NCBI GenBank assembly: GCA_958510825.1
Contig: OY294044.1
Location: forward strand, 99,920,893 to 99,984,892
Length of the DNA stretch: 64,000 nt
Direction: 5' to 3'
Origin: Brachypterus glaber
Lineage: Eukaryota; Arthropoda; Insecta; Coleoptera; Kateretidae
The position numbers were made by a program, and so were the translations under genes. Under the pieces are notes generated by a model. The model saw only the letters and a program-made list of their open reading frames with translations, was not told the DNA's origin and did not search any database. This document shows positions 22,371-33,164 of the stretch, one piece after another; position 1 is the stretch's first letter; each line of letters opens with the position of its first letter.

Positions 22371-22491
22371 TCAAGAAAAAAAGCTTTGTCCCTGACGGTT
22401 TCTACCAAACTTGGCGCCCTTCACAAAACAAAAATTGGGGCCCCAAAATTACCTTCAAGAAAAAAAGCTTTGTCCCTGACGGTTTCTACCA
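22371..22491 (+). repeat. Direct repeat, 37 bp, 84 bp apart
   Basis: TCAAGAAAAAAAGCTTTGTC and the following CCTGACGGTTTCTACCA occur twice with essentially no changes. Confidence 0.9.
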
Positions 22492-22585
22492 TCTAGTTTG
22501 AAAATAAAAACGTTAATCCGCATGGGTAATAAATAATAATTTTGACCGCGTCTGAAATTTGTACAAAAGAGTTCCTTTTTGCAAA

Positions 22586-22728
22586 GAGTTCCTCAGAGTT
22601 CCTCGGAGTTCCTCCAGAGTTCTTCAGAGTTCCTCAGAATTCCTCAGAGTTCCTCAGAGTTCCTCGGAGTTCCTCGGAGTTCCTCCGGAGTTCCTCCAGA
22701 GTTCTTTAGAGTTCCTCCAGAGTTCCTT
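22586..22728 (+). repeat. 10-bp minisatellite (GAGTTCCTCA)
   Basis: About fourteen units of GAGTTCCTCA and close variants. Because the unit is not a multiple of three, all three frames stay open, which creates the false 95- and 119-codon frames and a minus-strand shadow. A degenerate relative of the motif lies at about 37240-37300. Confidence 0.9.
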
Positions 22729-23711
22729 TGGCTTGTACAAAAGATTTCCTCGCGATCAGCCCCTCGTTTCTTCTCGATCTTTAGAGCGTCTGGCGGAAGT
22801 AAGGGCCCACGGAGAGTGTCTAGCAATAATGAATGTTGGTTTTTAATAACGTTGTGTAAAACATACATATATGAAAACCAGCTCTATTACTATGACGTAG
22901 TACCATACGTTCTTAACTACATACTACACATTTACTAGAAAAAATCTTAGCTGTACTAAAATGACGTAGGTCTGGCGGCTTTGGGATCTTGGACTATTAT
23001 TTTTAAGACTGAAAATGTATTATAAATACCCAACTTTTGTCTATGACCGGTCTGGAAGTCAACCTGTTAACCTGTTTCTTGATATCAATTTATTGAAAGT
23101 ATCATTGGCAACAGTAATTAACTATCAAATGTCGCAGATTATAAATCAGCTGATTTATGTTTATGTTTTTATTTTAGGAAATTTAATGTGATTTTTTTGT
23201 GTTTTCAAAACTATTTTACAATAATTTGTTTGTAATAACAATTTAACCTAAAACAAAATAAGTTGATTTAAAAAAAATCTAGGCGATAGATTTTATATTT
23301 GGTCTGAAATTAACGAGATGAACAGATTTTGACATGAACAGAGCCTTGCTGACCAAGGCTGTTCAAAAACACAGAATACATACGCATGCACCGAAAGTAA
23401 AACAAAAACAACTCCGTCCGAAAAAAAAAAACACTTTCGCTTCATCTATTGGAAGTCAACTTCATGTACAATTACAACAACAGTTTTAACTACCCCTAAC
23501 CTAAAAAAAAGGTCCAAACCTCCAAAAAAGCTTTGTTCGTGAAAGTTTGTACATGTACAAGTAAAAAATTATTTACCCCAACCAAAATTTTTATGACAAA
23601 AAAAATGTTCTGGCCTTTTCGTGAAACATACAACTTTTGTATTTTGAATCCATAAAATAAACAACTTTTACATTGGATCAACGAAATATGTAACTTTTCA
23701 AGATAGGTAGG
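22729..23711. other. Intron sequence, no feature recognised
   Basis: AT-rich, no coding signal. The 61-codon minus frame at 23496-23681 is not supported. Confidence 0.3.
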
Positions 23712-23955
23712 GGGACGCCCCCCCCATAGCTACGTACGGCCCTGACTGTAAACTTGATAAATAGTAACATAAACTCAAAAACAATTAGAAATCATAATTA
23801 ATTTTAATTTTAACGCATTATTTTTATAGTGGCCGTCTAATCAACATTATGTGGTCGAAACTACTTTGCTGGACTTTTTTCGAGCCCCGTACCTCGTCTC
23901 CCAAATACTTTCGGGCGCACAAATAACTATTATGGTGTATTTTAAATATACTTAC

Positions 23956-24026
23956 CACTTTTGTTGTCCATTATATCGTGATATCCATCTATAACTATGT
24001 TTATTAAACTAGCCATGTTTCTAAAT
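23956..24026 (-). CDS. Elongase (ELOVL family) first coding exon
   Basis: On the minus strand, a TTGCAG acceptor (complement of 24027-24032) opens the exon. Ten bases of 5' UTR precede the ATG at 24016. Twenty codons, MASLINIVIDGYHDIMDNKS, and one extra base follow before a GTAAGT donor. Joining this phase-1 end to 19231 restores the aspartate of DPRV, giving the canonical elongase N-terminus in which YHxIMDxxxDPRV is conserved. The acceptor shows that at least one upstream non-coding exon exists at higher coordinates; I could not place it. The coding part is 23956-24016. Confidence 0.92.
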
Positions 24027-24164
24027 CTGCAACAAAAATACAAAACGATATATTAAAAAATAATTTAAATTGTTTTTGTCCGGTGTACCGGTGTTATGGA
24101 AAAGTCGTTTCGCTCAGATTTGGCTGGGTTTATTATAGTCCTCGATTTTATGGTCAAAAGTGCC

Positions 24165-24380
24165 CCTAAACAAACAACGATTTGTCAAAGATTTGTGTAA
24201 GATTTGTGAAAATCATGTAGAAACTTCTTAAAACGGTTTGGCAACACCGCAAAATCGATGTACCAAAAGATTTGTTAAACATTCGTCAAAGATTTGTGAA
24301 AGTTTCGTTTATTTATAACGAATCTTTGACGAAGCTTTTACAAATCTTTCACAAATCTGACAAATCGTTGTTTTTTTAGG
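24165..24380. mobile_element. MITE with ACGATTTGTCA ends
   Basis: CCTAAACAAACAACGATTTG on the left mirrors AAATCGTTGTTTTTTTAGG on the right. Several AAAGATTTGTGAAA copies occur within both arms. It lies just upstream of the first coding exon, in the preceding intron. Confidence 0.8.
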
Positions 24381-24606
24381 AAAGACATGTCTTCCGAAAC
24401 AACTCCCAAAATTACATTCATCTTCAGCGCCAAAAATACGTAATCAAAATGTAGTTTAGTTAAGAGTAATTAACGTTTTTTTAATTTTTTTTGCCGGCCT
24501 GTGTAATGGTACAAAATAACGAAAATAATAAATATACGAAAAATGAACGAAAGTAGAATATTTATATTAGCTGACTAGTAAATATGTCAATACATACTTA
24601 TACGTA

Positions 24607-25626
24607 CAGTGGCGCACCCAGTATTTTTCTTGGAGGGGGGGGCTAAGCCAGGGACGGCCACAGCATTTTTGAATGATCTATTTATGGCCAGACTTTTTTG
24701 CAATTTTGTTAAACAAGTTTAGCCCCGCAGTCAATATTGATTAGAATTTACAAGGTCACGTCGAAATTTGAAAAACAATTTATTAAAAAAAACTTGTAAT
24801 AGACAGAGGAAATAAGAAAATCCTAAATTTTTGCATTTCCCAGGTACATCAGAACTTGCAGACATGTAAATAATTTTATAAAATATATTAATTAAAATTG
24901 TAATTAAAATTAAAAAATTAAAAAGTCCAAAATGATCAAAGTTTGCGTTACGTAATACTTGAACGTTCTTAATTTTAATTTTTTTACATTTCCCAGACAC
25001 CTCAGAATTTAAAATGTAAATAATCTTATAAATCTATTAATTAAAATTGTAATATCACATCATTGGTAATCAAGCTTAGCGCCGTAGGCGAAAATTTTTA
25101 CAGTTTACAGTCTTCAGTCTTCTAAAAATTCGAAAGCCGAATTATTTTTATAAATTTTCAAATAAGTAGGTGAAACACAACCTATTATGCTTAGCGCCGC
25201 AGGCGAAATTTTTTAGAAATCTTAAGTTTTTGCATTTCCCAGACACCTCAAAATTTGCATGTAAATAATTTCACAAAATCTATTAATTAGAATTGTAATA
25301 TCACATTATCAAGAAAATTTTAAGTTTTTAAAGTTTTTCCGAATAAGCAAATTATTTTATAAAACTTCAAATGGGTATGTAAAAACCTCTTAAAATAAAA
25401 CTGTTCATGTTTAACACCGCAGGCAAAAATCTTTAGAGATATTGATGTTTCACATTTTCCAGTTTGATGGATCATATTATTTTATAAAATCTATGAACAA
25501 AAATCGAGATATTAGCGCCGCAGGCAACATTTTTTAAAAAGCTAACAAGCAGAATAGTTAAAAAGTCATTTTAAAAACATTAAATTTGAGGGCTTGGGGG
25601 GGCTGCCGCCCCTAGGTGCGCCACTG
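24607..25626. mobile_element. Non-autonomous hAT element (1.02 kb)
   Basis: The terminal repeats are CAGTGGCGCACC and GGTGCGCCACTG. An 8-bp target duplication, TATACGTA / TATAAGTA (one mismatch), flanks it, as expected for hAT. The interior is an array of diverged units marked by (A)GCGCCG(C/T)AGGCGAAAAT and by TTTGCATTTCCCAGACACCT, with no coding capacity. Partial relatives are at 40097-40764 (inverted) and 36900-37160. Confidence 0.85.
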
Positions 25627-26062
25627 TATAAGTATTAAATTAAATAAATATTTAATAATAATAATATTATTTATGTAATTAATAATTAAATTAGATATTT
25701 ACAAGTAGTTCCAATTATTTAATAATTTCCTACTATGTAAGAAGAAACTAGTATCAGACTGGTCGAAAGTGAAAATGGTTCCCAAATAGTTTTATAACAG
25801 GGAAGACTTTTTTAATTTTTGTTTATCATAAAAAGACCTGAAAATTTCTTAGCCCATATTGGCTTTTACTTAAAAAGAAAGCGAAAAGTTAATTTTTTGA
25901 GATTGTTGTCTTAGTAGCTATATTCCTAATATTGCCATACAAAGTAGCTGACAACGAAAAAAAGGCAAAAACAAAGAACAACAAGAAAAGAAAGTACCAA
26001 AAAAATCAGAGAGTTCTGAATCTTTGGACTTTTTATGGATACTATACTACTATAGTAGTATA
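25627..26062. other. AT-rich sequence, nothing recognised
   Basis: No gene. Immediately before the next element lies the short palindrome CTATACTACTATAGTAGTAT. Confidence 0.3.
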
Positions 26063-26739
26063 TATACAGAGCGGTTCAAAAGTAACCCCCCTCTTAAATT
26101 TTAAACGAGTTGATATATCGATTTCAAATTTAGAACTCTTAAATAAGACAACAAACTATCTTTTAGCATGGGGTACATTTTTTCAAACAGAAAGGGGGGT
26201 CGTGTGATACATCATTTTAAAGCAAATAAAATGTTTTATTAGACTGTATATTTTTTTATTTTTTAAACAATTTTTTTAAGGTTTTGATGTTTCAATTTTT
26301 GTGCTAAAAAATGCGATTTTTTAAGTTTTTTTTGTAAATTTTTATTTATGTCAATTAAAATTAGTTTAAAAGTATATTTTACGTTTTTTCATCATATTTT
26401 CCTTTTTTTAATCAAAAATTAGTCATTTTAAAAAAATTGTTTGATTTTTTTAGAGAAATTTTGACAAAAATATCCATTTTCAACCCTATTTTAAACCCAA
26501 AAAAAAAAGTTTAAAAAAATTAAAAATATACAATTAAATGAAGAATTTTACAAGCTTTAAAATAATATATAACACGACCCCATTTCCATTTAAAAAAATG
26601 TCCCCTATGACCCCTGTCCACATTTTAAGAGCTAAAAGCAACAAATGTATGCTAAAAGATAGTTTAAGTTGTCTTATTTAAAAGTTCTGAAGTTGAAGTC
26701 GATATCTCAACTCGTTCAAAAGTTGGACTGCTCTGTATA
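26063..26739. mobile_element. Mariner-type non-autonomous element
   Basis: The ends TATACAGAGCGGTTCAAAAG and TCAAAAGTTGGACTGCTCTG are inverted. About 150 bp of each arm are similar (GAGTTGATATATCGA, AATAAGACAAC, CTATCTTTTAGCAT), followed by a conserved CGACCCC block. TA flanks fit Tc1/mariner. A second copy at about 46930-48960 is interrupted by a dimeric insertion, and fragments occur near 34600-34830 and 39370-39420. Confidence 0.75.
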
Positions 26740-26745
26740 TGGTAT

Positions 26746-27030
26746 AGTAGTATAGTAGTGAGAATCGAACTCACGCTAGATTCGTGAGTTCGATTCTCAC
26801 TGGCGCCGATTTGCCTTTTTCAGTTAATTCATAATTTAAATTTGGCGATAAGTGAAGCGGACACTCCCTAGAAACTGGTTCGAAACTCAGTATAAGCCGG
26901 TGGTTCCCTCTACTACTAGCCCACATAAGTCCTGGATGCTTAATTGTTGAATAGTACGAGGTTAAACAAACATGTAATAAAATGTATTCGAAGATAATCG
27001 CCAGGCCGATATGAGATTGTAATCGAAACG
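26746..27030 (-). repeat. Dispersed SINE-like repeat, copy A
   Basis: Read on the minus strand, blocks ATTAAGCATCC, GGGAGTGTCCGCTTCACTTA, CGCCAAATTT and AACTGAAAAAGGCAAATCGG match 60959-61117 (copy B). The last block also matches 62620-62652 (copy C). It ends in the tRNA-like palindrome listed next. The class is uncertain: it is short, dispersed, without inverted ends, and ends in tRNA-like sequence. The 98-codon minus frame through it is not considered a gene. Confidence 0.6.
26758..26800. repeat. Perfect palindrome made of a tRNA T-arm-like motif
   Basis: CGTGAGTTCGATTCTCAC (26783-26800) contains a 5-bp stem GTGAG/CTCAC around TTCGATT, like a tRNA T-arm, and is followed by TGGCGCC like an acceptor strand. 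Its exact complement precedes it after seven bases. No D-arm or anticodon arm is found, so it is not a tRNA gene. Confidence 0.75.
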
Positions 27031-27436
27031 TACATGAAGAGTGCGTGGGGCTTACTAAAAACGGCAAATTGATATTTAAGTCCCGAAACTGTACATAAAA
27101 ACAGCTGAAATTGTTATTGTGCTACAATGTTTTCTTATTTGTTAATTTTTTGTAAGTTTGTTCTTAACTATTATTGCTATAACCTTGGCAATATTTGGGA
27201 CATGGGTTCCTAATATTATCAGTATGCAATCTTTTTTAAAATATAATATAATATAATATAAATTTCAGATGATTTCAAATAAATTTGAATAAAGTAAAAA
27301 ATTAAAAATCTTAACTTTTCAATAATTGGCTTACCCACCTTATTTGAAGTTACTCAAAACTCTCAAAAAGCAAATTTAATGCATGCCTGTGTAATCAGCT
27401 AATGTGCACATTCTTCAGGATAACCGCGTTTTTTAC

Positions 27437-28008
27437 AGTCGATTAAAAAAAGTAGAATGTAAGTTAAGGTCGTCTTAATCTTGATTATTTCACTGCATTT
27501 GACTAGTTAACTAAATACTAGTTATCTATATTGAGTAGGAAAATCCTGGACGATCGGCCCGACAGACGGGCATAAAAAAATCATTTTTTTCGGAAAGTAT
27601 AGACCTTAAAACGGATAAATAGATAAAAATCTGGAAATCTCTCTGCTATAACATCCACCTACATTGTACGTAACAGGGTGAACACATGATATGCAGATTT
27701 AGATTTCCTGAGTTTTTATTTAAAAGTCGATTAAAAAAAGTAGAATGTAAGTTAAGGTCGTCTTAATCTTGATTATTTCACTGCATTTGACTAGTTAACT
27801 AAATACTAGTTATCTATATTGAGTAGGAAAATCCTGGACGATCAGCCCGACAGACGGGCATAAAAAAATCATTTTTTCGGAAAGTATAGACCTTAAAACG
27901 GATAAATAGATAAAAATCTGGAAAACTCTCTGCTATAACATCCACCTACATTGTACGTAACAGAGTGAACACATGATATGCAGATTTAGATTTCCTGAGT
28001 TTTTATTC
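27437..28008 (+). repeat. 288-bp tandem duplication
   Basis: The unit beginning AGTCGATTAAAAAAAGTAGA repeats at 27725 with only a few differences (for example CGATCGGCC versus CGATCAGCC). Such high identity suggests a recent duplication. Confidence 0.92.
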
Positions 28009-28107
28009 ATTATTAAAGTATTGTTAGTGGTAGGAAATAACATGTGGCATAACGCTGTCAAGTGCACTTAAATTGAAAAATTACACAAGCCTGTACTAAA
28101 TACTATA

Positions 28108-29467
28108 CAGGGTGGGCCGTCTAAGACAAATCGGATGATTTCTGGCGTTATTAACAAAGATATCACTATGAAATTTTTACCAAGTTACCTTCAATTGACC
28201 CTGAAAAAAAGTTTTCTATTTTTTTTGGTTCTTGCGCAAGAGCTCCACACATGCATTTTTTTAGCATAACAACATTTTTAAATGCCAAAATTAAAAAATA
28301 TATATATTTTTCTCTATTGTATAATAGTTTTTTTTACTAAAAAAATTAATTTTCTATTCAAATTTTTAATTTTAAAGATCTCACTTTTATCGCAAAAAAT
28401 AGGTTACTGTGGAATTATAATTTTTAAATACGATTTTCATATAATGACATTAAATGTCAATTTTGATACTCGCAAAGAATAAGATTTATTTAATAAGATT
28501 TAAATATTGAAATTTATTAATGGTGTAAACTATTATTTATATCCTCTGAAAAACTGGAGTGATTTGGGCAAAGCATAGATTTTCCCATAAAGGCATGGCA
28601 TTTTGTGGAGATATTGGTTTTCAGGAATTGACCCGAGATTTGGCCGTTTGGATTACAATTAAAAATAGTAACTAAAATTGGTTTTACTATAAAAATTGTT
28701 GAAAAACATCAATATCCCAACATTGGCTTTTATAAGTAGCTTGACCAGAGTAAATTTTATTTATTTTACACAGTAAAAAATAAATTAACATGGAGACATT
28801 TATTTTGTTAAATAATTAAAAATTACTTTTTAATTAATCAAGTAGGTAGACATAATTTATAATGTAATGTACCATATTAATAAGATTACAATAAAATTAT
28901 TGAATAAATTTCCAAATTTTTGTTTTCTCTACGGCATTTTCTTCAACCTTTTTTAAGTTTCTACACAACTAAATTTGTTTTTTACATAACTGTTTTCTTC
29001 ATGAAGATTTCCAAAAATCTTGCTTTGTTAAATTTTTCATTCTAACAATAAATCTTAGATTAAATCTATTTCAAATTTTGGATATTAGATTTGACATGTT
29101 TTTATGAACGTTTACAGCAGCAGAAAGCTGCCGCTGGAAGGAGCGACACTACGTCATACTTAAAAATTTCAATTTCACAGCAAACTATTTTTTGGCCATA
29201 GCGTCATTCCACAATAAAAGATTTAAAGATTTTTTAAAATTAAAAATTTTAATAGAAAATTTACGTGTTTAGTAAAAACAACTATTATATATTTTATAAT
29301 TTTGGCTTTTAAGCTCAAAACCAAAAAAGAGTAGAAAACTTTTTTTTAGGGTCAATAGAAGGTAACTTGAATATAGACCAGTCAATATTGACTGGTAAAA
29401 ATTTCATAGTGATATCTCTGTTAATAACGCCAGAAATCATCTGATTTGTCTTGGACGACCCACCCTG
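28108..29467. mobile_element. Non-autonomous mariner-like element with 200-bp TIRs
   Basis: The termini CAGGGTGGGCCGTCTAAGAC and GTCTTGGACGACCCACCCTG are flanked by TA-rich sequence. The arms share ATGATTTCTGGCGTTATTAA and AAATTTTTACCA. The interior is AT-rich and non-coding; a 66-codon frame at 28282 lies in the arm and is not a gene. A fragment of the left arm recurs at 58315-58470. Confidence 0.8.
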
Positions 29468-29769
29468 TGTATAAAAGTATTTATACTTGATTAAATAATA
29501 GCTTCTTTTTCGCTAATTTATTCACTTTTTAAGTGTATTTTCTTCTTAAATATAAGATAATTTATTTTTTTTAATACAAAATTACTTAAAGTGACTATAA
29601 CTATGTTTGGAAACAAGTATAAGAGTATATTGGCTTCAAATATTTGTTATACCCATGGAAAGAATATTATACATAGAACAAGTGTAAAATTTTAAGTATA
29701 TGATTATTCTTGAATATTGATTTGATTTTTTCCCGTGTATGGTACAACCAATCACATATTAGTTTCCTG

Positions 29770-29912
29770 AAAGCCTATCCAGAAGCTTGCATAAGAACAT
29801 AAAACAAAAGAACGCGGTGATTGGCTTACAAGATACATGGCGGCACATCAATCCAATCACGGTATCGTATTGTTATGTATTATGTTCTTATGCGAGCCTG
29901 TGGATATACCTT
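29770..29912. mobile_element. Palindromic MITE, family M150, copy 2
   Basis: Similar to 20776-20933 and 33165-33311, more diverged, with a small deletion in one arm. Confidence 0.8.
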
Positions 29913-30353
29913 TAGCAACAGCGTATGCGAATTATTTTTTCGAATGGTCAAGAATAGAGCTGCTGGTACGTACTCTTTTAAATAAAAGAGTATATTCTTA
30001 TAACCCTGTATACTTTCACGGCTTGTTTTAGAGCGAAGTTATATTGGATACTCACAAAACATTAGAAGAACCAATATTTTTTTATTTTACTTTCAAATAG
30101 AGGAAAAACCTTATTATCTTTTTCAATAAACAACTGGCCATTAAATTTTAAAATATTCCAAAGGCGAAACCCCTTTTTGTAGCCAGTGTTATAAATAAAT
30201 TTTAATTCACTTAATGACTTCTTAATAAATATTCCAAATAAACATATTGTTTTGTCATAACATGGATTTTAGGGTATTTCAAATGCCCATGGCTTCACTT
30301 CATTCGAAAATTGGAAAAAAAATAAAAATTTTATTTTTTTTTTATTAAATATA
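29913..30353. other. AT-rich sequence, nothing recognised
   Basis: No coding signal or paired repeat seen. Confidence 0.3.
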
Positions 30354-30921
30354 TAGCCTGTTCCAGAACTCGAGTACAAAAATTTGAGGATATATTAAAA
30401 ACCCACTGGAAAATATGAAAAAAAATTCAAAAAAAAATCCATCTTTAATACTAAATAAAAAGGAAGCTATTTGACAAATCCTGTTGCTGATGTTAAATTA
30501 CCTACAATTAGTTTTTCCCTACTTATTAGTAACTATGATTGCATTTTAATTGTTGACGCGTGCATTGTTTGGACTTTCAACTTAGAATCTTTTTAGGTTA
30601 CTATATTTTGACAAAACCGACAGAGGCTATTAAATATTATATTTTTATAGGCGGTGGTTTTTTGACATTAATAAATATTTATTGTACATTAATCACCATG
30701 TCAACCTATAGAATATGTACCTGCAATAATTAAATTTGCTTCCATAGCTACAAATTCAAGGTTTAAAGGTAATTTAACATCAGCAACAGTACCGGTCCAC
30801 TTAAAGCGTCCTTATTTTTGAATTGAACGAAGATGGATTTTTTTTTGACATTTTTTTCATATTTTCCAGAGGGTTTTTAATATACCCTCAAATTTCTGTA
30901 CGCGAGTTCTGGAACAGGCTG
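30354..30921. mobile_element. Deletion derivative of the mariner-like element at 31318
   Basis: 568 bp with ends TAGCCTGTTCCAGAACTCG and CGAGTTCTGGAACAGGCTG and TA on both sides. The left part matches the reverse complement of 32850-33132, and the right part that of 31318-31560. It is therefore the same family in opposite orientation with the transposase region removed. Confidence 0.9.
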
Positions 30922-31317
30922 TATCTGGTTAGTATACATATTGTGCAAAATGCATAAAATATAATCTGTGCCAAATTTCAGCTTAAACAAAAGATATTTG
31001 GTCGAGTACAGGTTTCTAAGAAAATATTCAAATATTATAGTTACATTTATTATTATTATTATTATATCAAGTTTTATTCCGGCCCTGATTACTTGCTATT
31101 AACCGAGGTTAATATGTCAATTTTAATTCTTTAATGTACCCAGTAAATGCAATAATTTTTTTTTATAGAAAATAATTCCTTATAGTTTTTCTTTAATTTA
31201 TATAAACAATTATATTACCAATGCGTATGTCGTGCGCATACTTTATTGCAAATTAAAATTATTTAAATCTAAATATTATATTTACATTGTGTGATCTTTG
31301 AATAATAGTACAATCTA
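30922..31317. other. Spacer between two related elements
   Basis: AT-rich with a short (TTA)n run near 31045. A CCGGCCCTG-like hAT end lies at 31079. No gene. Confidence 0.3.
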
Positions 31318-31596
31318 CAGCCTGTTCCAGAACTCGCTTACCGAAATTTAAGGGTATATTAAAAACCCTCTGGAAAATATGAAAAAAAATTTAAAAAAAA
31401 TCCATCTTCGTTCAATTCAAAAATAAGAACGCTTTAAGTGGACCAATACTGTTGCTGATTATAAATTACCATTAAAGGTTGAATTTGTAGTTATGGAAGC
31501 AAATTTAATTATTGCAGGTACATATTCTGTAGGTTGACATGGTGATTAATGTGACATAAATATTTATTAATGTCATAAAAAAATATCAAAACTTTC

Positions 31597-32302
31597 ATGA
31601 TGTTTACTTCAGAAGAGTATTGCGAAATGCTAATTTTATATGGCGAGTGTGGCCGGAGTGCTTCAGCTACATATTCTATTCGTTTTCCCAATAGAGAACA
31701 TCCTAGCAGAAATGTTATTTTAAGATTGGTGCAAAGGGCAAGAAATTCTGGAAATTTAACTCCAAACAAAAAAGAGATTGGAGGCGCTCCGCGAACTGCA
31801 AGAACTGTTGATAATGAAGAAGCTGTCATTCAGGCTTTTGAAGAAGAACCTGAAACAAGCCTTAGTATCGTGGCTAGAAATCTTAAAATGTCTAAGACCT
31901 CTGTTCAACGAATTCTAAAAGATGAAAAAATGCATCCCTTTTATTACACTCGAGTACAATGCTGGACACCGGAGGACTATCCTTTACGAGTCGAATTTTG
32001 CACATGGCTGTTGCAGAAACATCAAGAAAATGAAAACTTTGTAAAAAGCATTCTTTTTACGGATGAGTCTGGGTTTCAAAGAGATGGTTTTTTTAATTCA
32101 AGGAATTCTCATGTTTGGGGACAGGAAAATCCCCATGCCTTCAGGCAAGGAAATCCCCAACGAAGGTTGGGTTGGAATATTTGATAGCTTGAGTCAGTAA
32201 CTCCAAATATGATTATTAATGCCAGGAGAAGTCTGTTAAAAAGAGCTGCTTTATGTGTTCAAGTTGGTGGAGGTCATTTTGAACATATTCTTTACCATGC
32301 TT
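31597..32302 (+). pseudogene. Tc1/mariner transposase, catalytic core deleted
   Basis: An open frame of 195 codons begins MMFTSEEYCEMLILYGECG, an N-terminal helix-turn-helix domain of the type annotated DUF4817 in insect transposases. It continues with the second HTH (SLSIVARNLKMSKTSVQRIL), the linker PFYYTRVQCWTPEDYPLRVE, and the first catalytic aspartate at residue 156 in FTDESGF. After VWGQENPHAF and two adjacent stops near 32182, the same frame resumes with the family's C-terminal end (INARRSLLKRAALC, GGGHFEHIL). Roughly a hundred residues that should hold the other two acidic residues are missing. The enzyme would be inactive. Confidence 0.9.
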
Positions 32303-32423
32303 CATACATTGAACGCGAGTTTGATAAAAATATTGCGTTTCTTCATCTTTTAGAGTTCATTAAACACAGGACAGACATATCAAGATTTCTTGCCACTATA
32401 TATAGTATATATACTAATGCTTG

Positions 32424-32600
32424 TTCCAGATTATTCTTCAAAAGTCTAAATGACAGCTTCTTTATTATCAACAGTTTTTGCATTTCGCGAAGTGTCTCCA
32501 ACCACTTTTCTGTTTGCGTTTAAACTTCCAAAATACCTTGCCCTCTGCACGAATCTTAAAATTACATTCTAGCTAGAATGTTCTCTTTTCGGAACACCGA
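32424..32600 (-). pseudogene. Inverted partial copy of the transposase N-terminus
   Basis: The reverse complement aligns with about 31680-31862 of the transposase frame: shared blocks include TTTTAAGATT, GGGCAAG, AAACTGTTGATAAT and GAAGCTGTCATT. It is diverged and has small deletions. It creates a long foldback within one element; its own plus-strand frame (32209-32523) is a mixture of remnants. Confidence 0.8.
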
Positions 32601-33164
32601 AAAAAATTTTTCCTATGTTCATTACTTTGAAATAAATAAATAAAATTCAGTTATTGTATTTTTATTTTATTAATTTGTATTAAGAATTTATAGCCAGTAA
32701 ATCAATTAAAAGATCTGAGTTTCTAATAAAAAAAAACACTACATTCAGCGCGCTGAATGGAGTTGCAGCGGCAGTTTGTTGCTGCCGTCTAAGACGGGTA
32801 TCATAAAACCACCGCCGGATGGAGTGACCCTATAAAAATAGAATATTTGATAGCCTCTGTCGGTTTTGTCAAAATATAATAACCTAAAAAGATTCTAAAG
32901 TTGAAAGTCTTAAACAATGCACGAGTCAACCATTAAAATGCAACCATAGTTACTAATAAGTAGGGAAAAACTAATTTTTAGGTAATTTAACATCAGCAAC
33001 AGGATTGGTCAGATTAAATAGCTTCCTTTTTAATTAGTATTGAAGATGGATTTTTTTTTAATTTTTTTCATATTTTCCAGAGGGTTTTTAATATACCCTC
33101 AAATTTCGGTACACGAGTTCTGGAACAGGGTGTATATTTCAATGGTACCGGTACAATACGTTAA

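Larger units (their letters stand above)
19232..23955 (-). other. Elongase intron 1 (4.7 kb) full of repeats
   Basis: Bounded by a GTAAGT donor (complement of 23950-23955) and a T-rich tract ending CAG at 19232-19234. It contains at least five palindromic elements, a G19 tract and a 10-bp minisatellite, each listed separately. Phase 1 on both sides supports the splice. Confidence 0.85.
31318..33132 (+). mobile_element. Tc1/mariner-superfamily element with broken transposase
   Basis: The terminal repeats CAGCCTGTTCCAGAACTCG and CGAGTTCTGGAACAGGGTG lie inside TA duplications (31316-31317, 33133-33134). Inside are a truncated transposase on the plus strand and a second, inverted fragment of the same coding region at 32424-32600. 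The element cannot move by itself. Confidence 0.9.

Noticed and set aside
22559..22938. 95- and 119-codon frames rich in SSEFL
   Set aside because: Produced by the 10-bp minisatellite, which keeps all frames open.
20570..23744. One 3.2 kb hAT element between the two CAGGGCCG ends
   Set aside because: Flanking 8-mers (TTTTAAAG and ACTGTAAA) do not match and the interior has no transposase.
26758..26806. tRNA gene
   Set aside because: Only a T-arm and acceptor-like strand; no D-arm or anticodon arm, and the T-arm is duplicated in reverse.
26771..27067. 98-codon minus frame
   Set aside because: It is a read-through of the dispersed SINE-like repeat; copy B does not keep the frame open.
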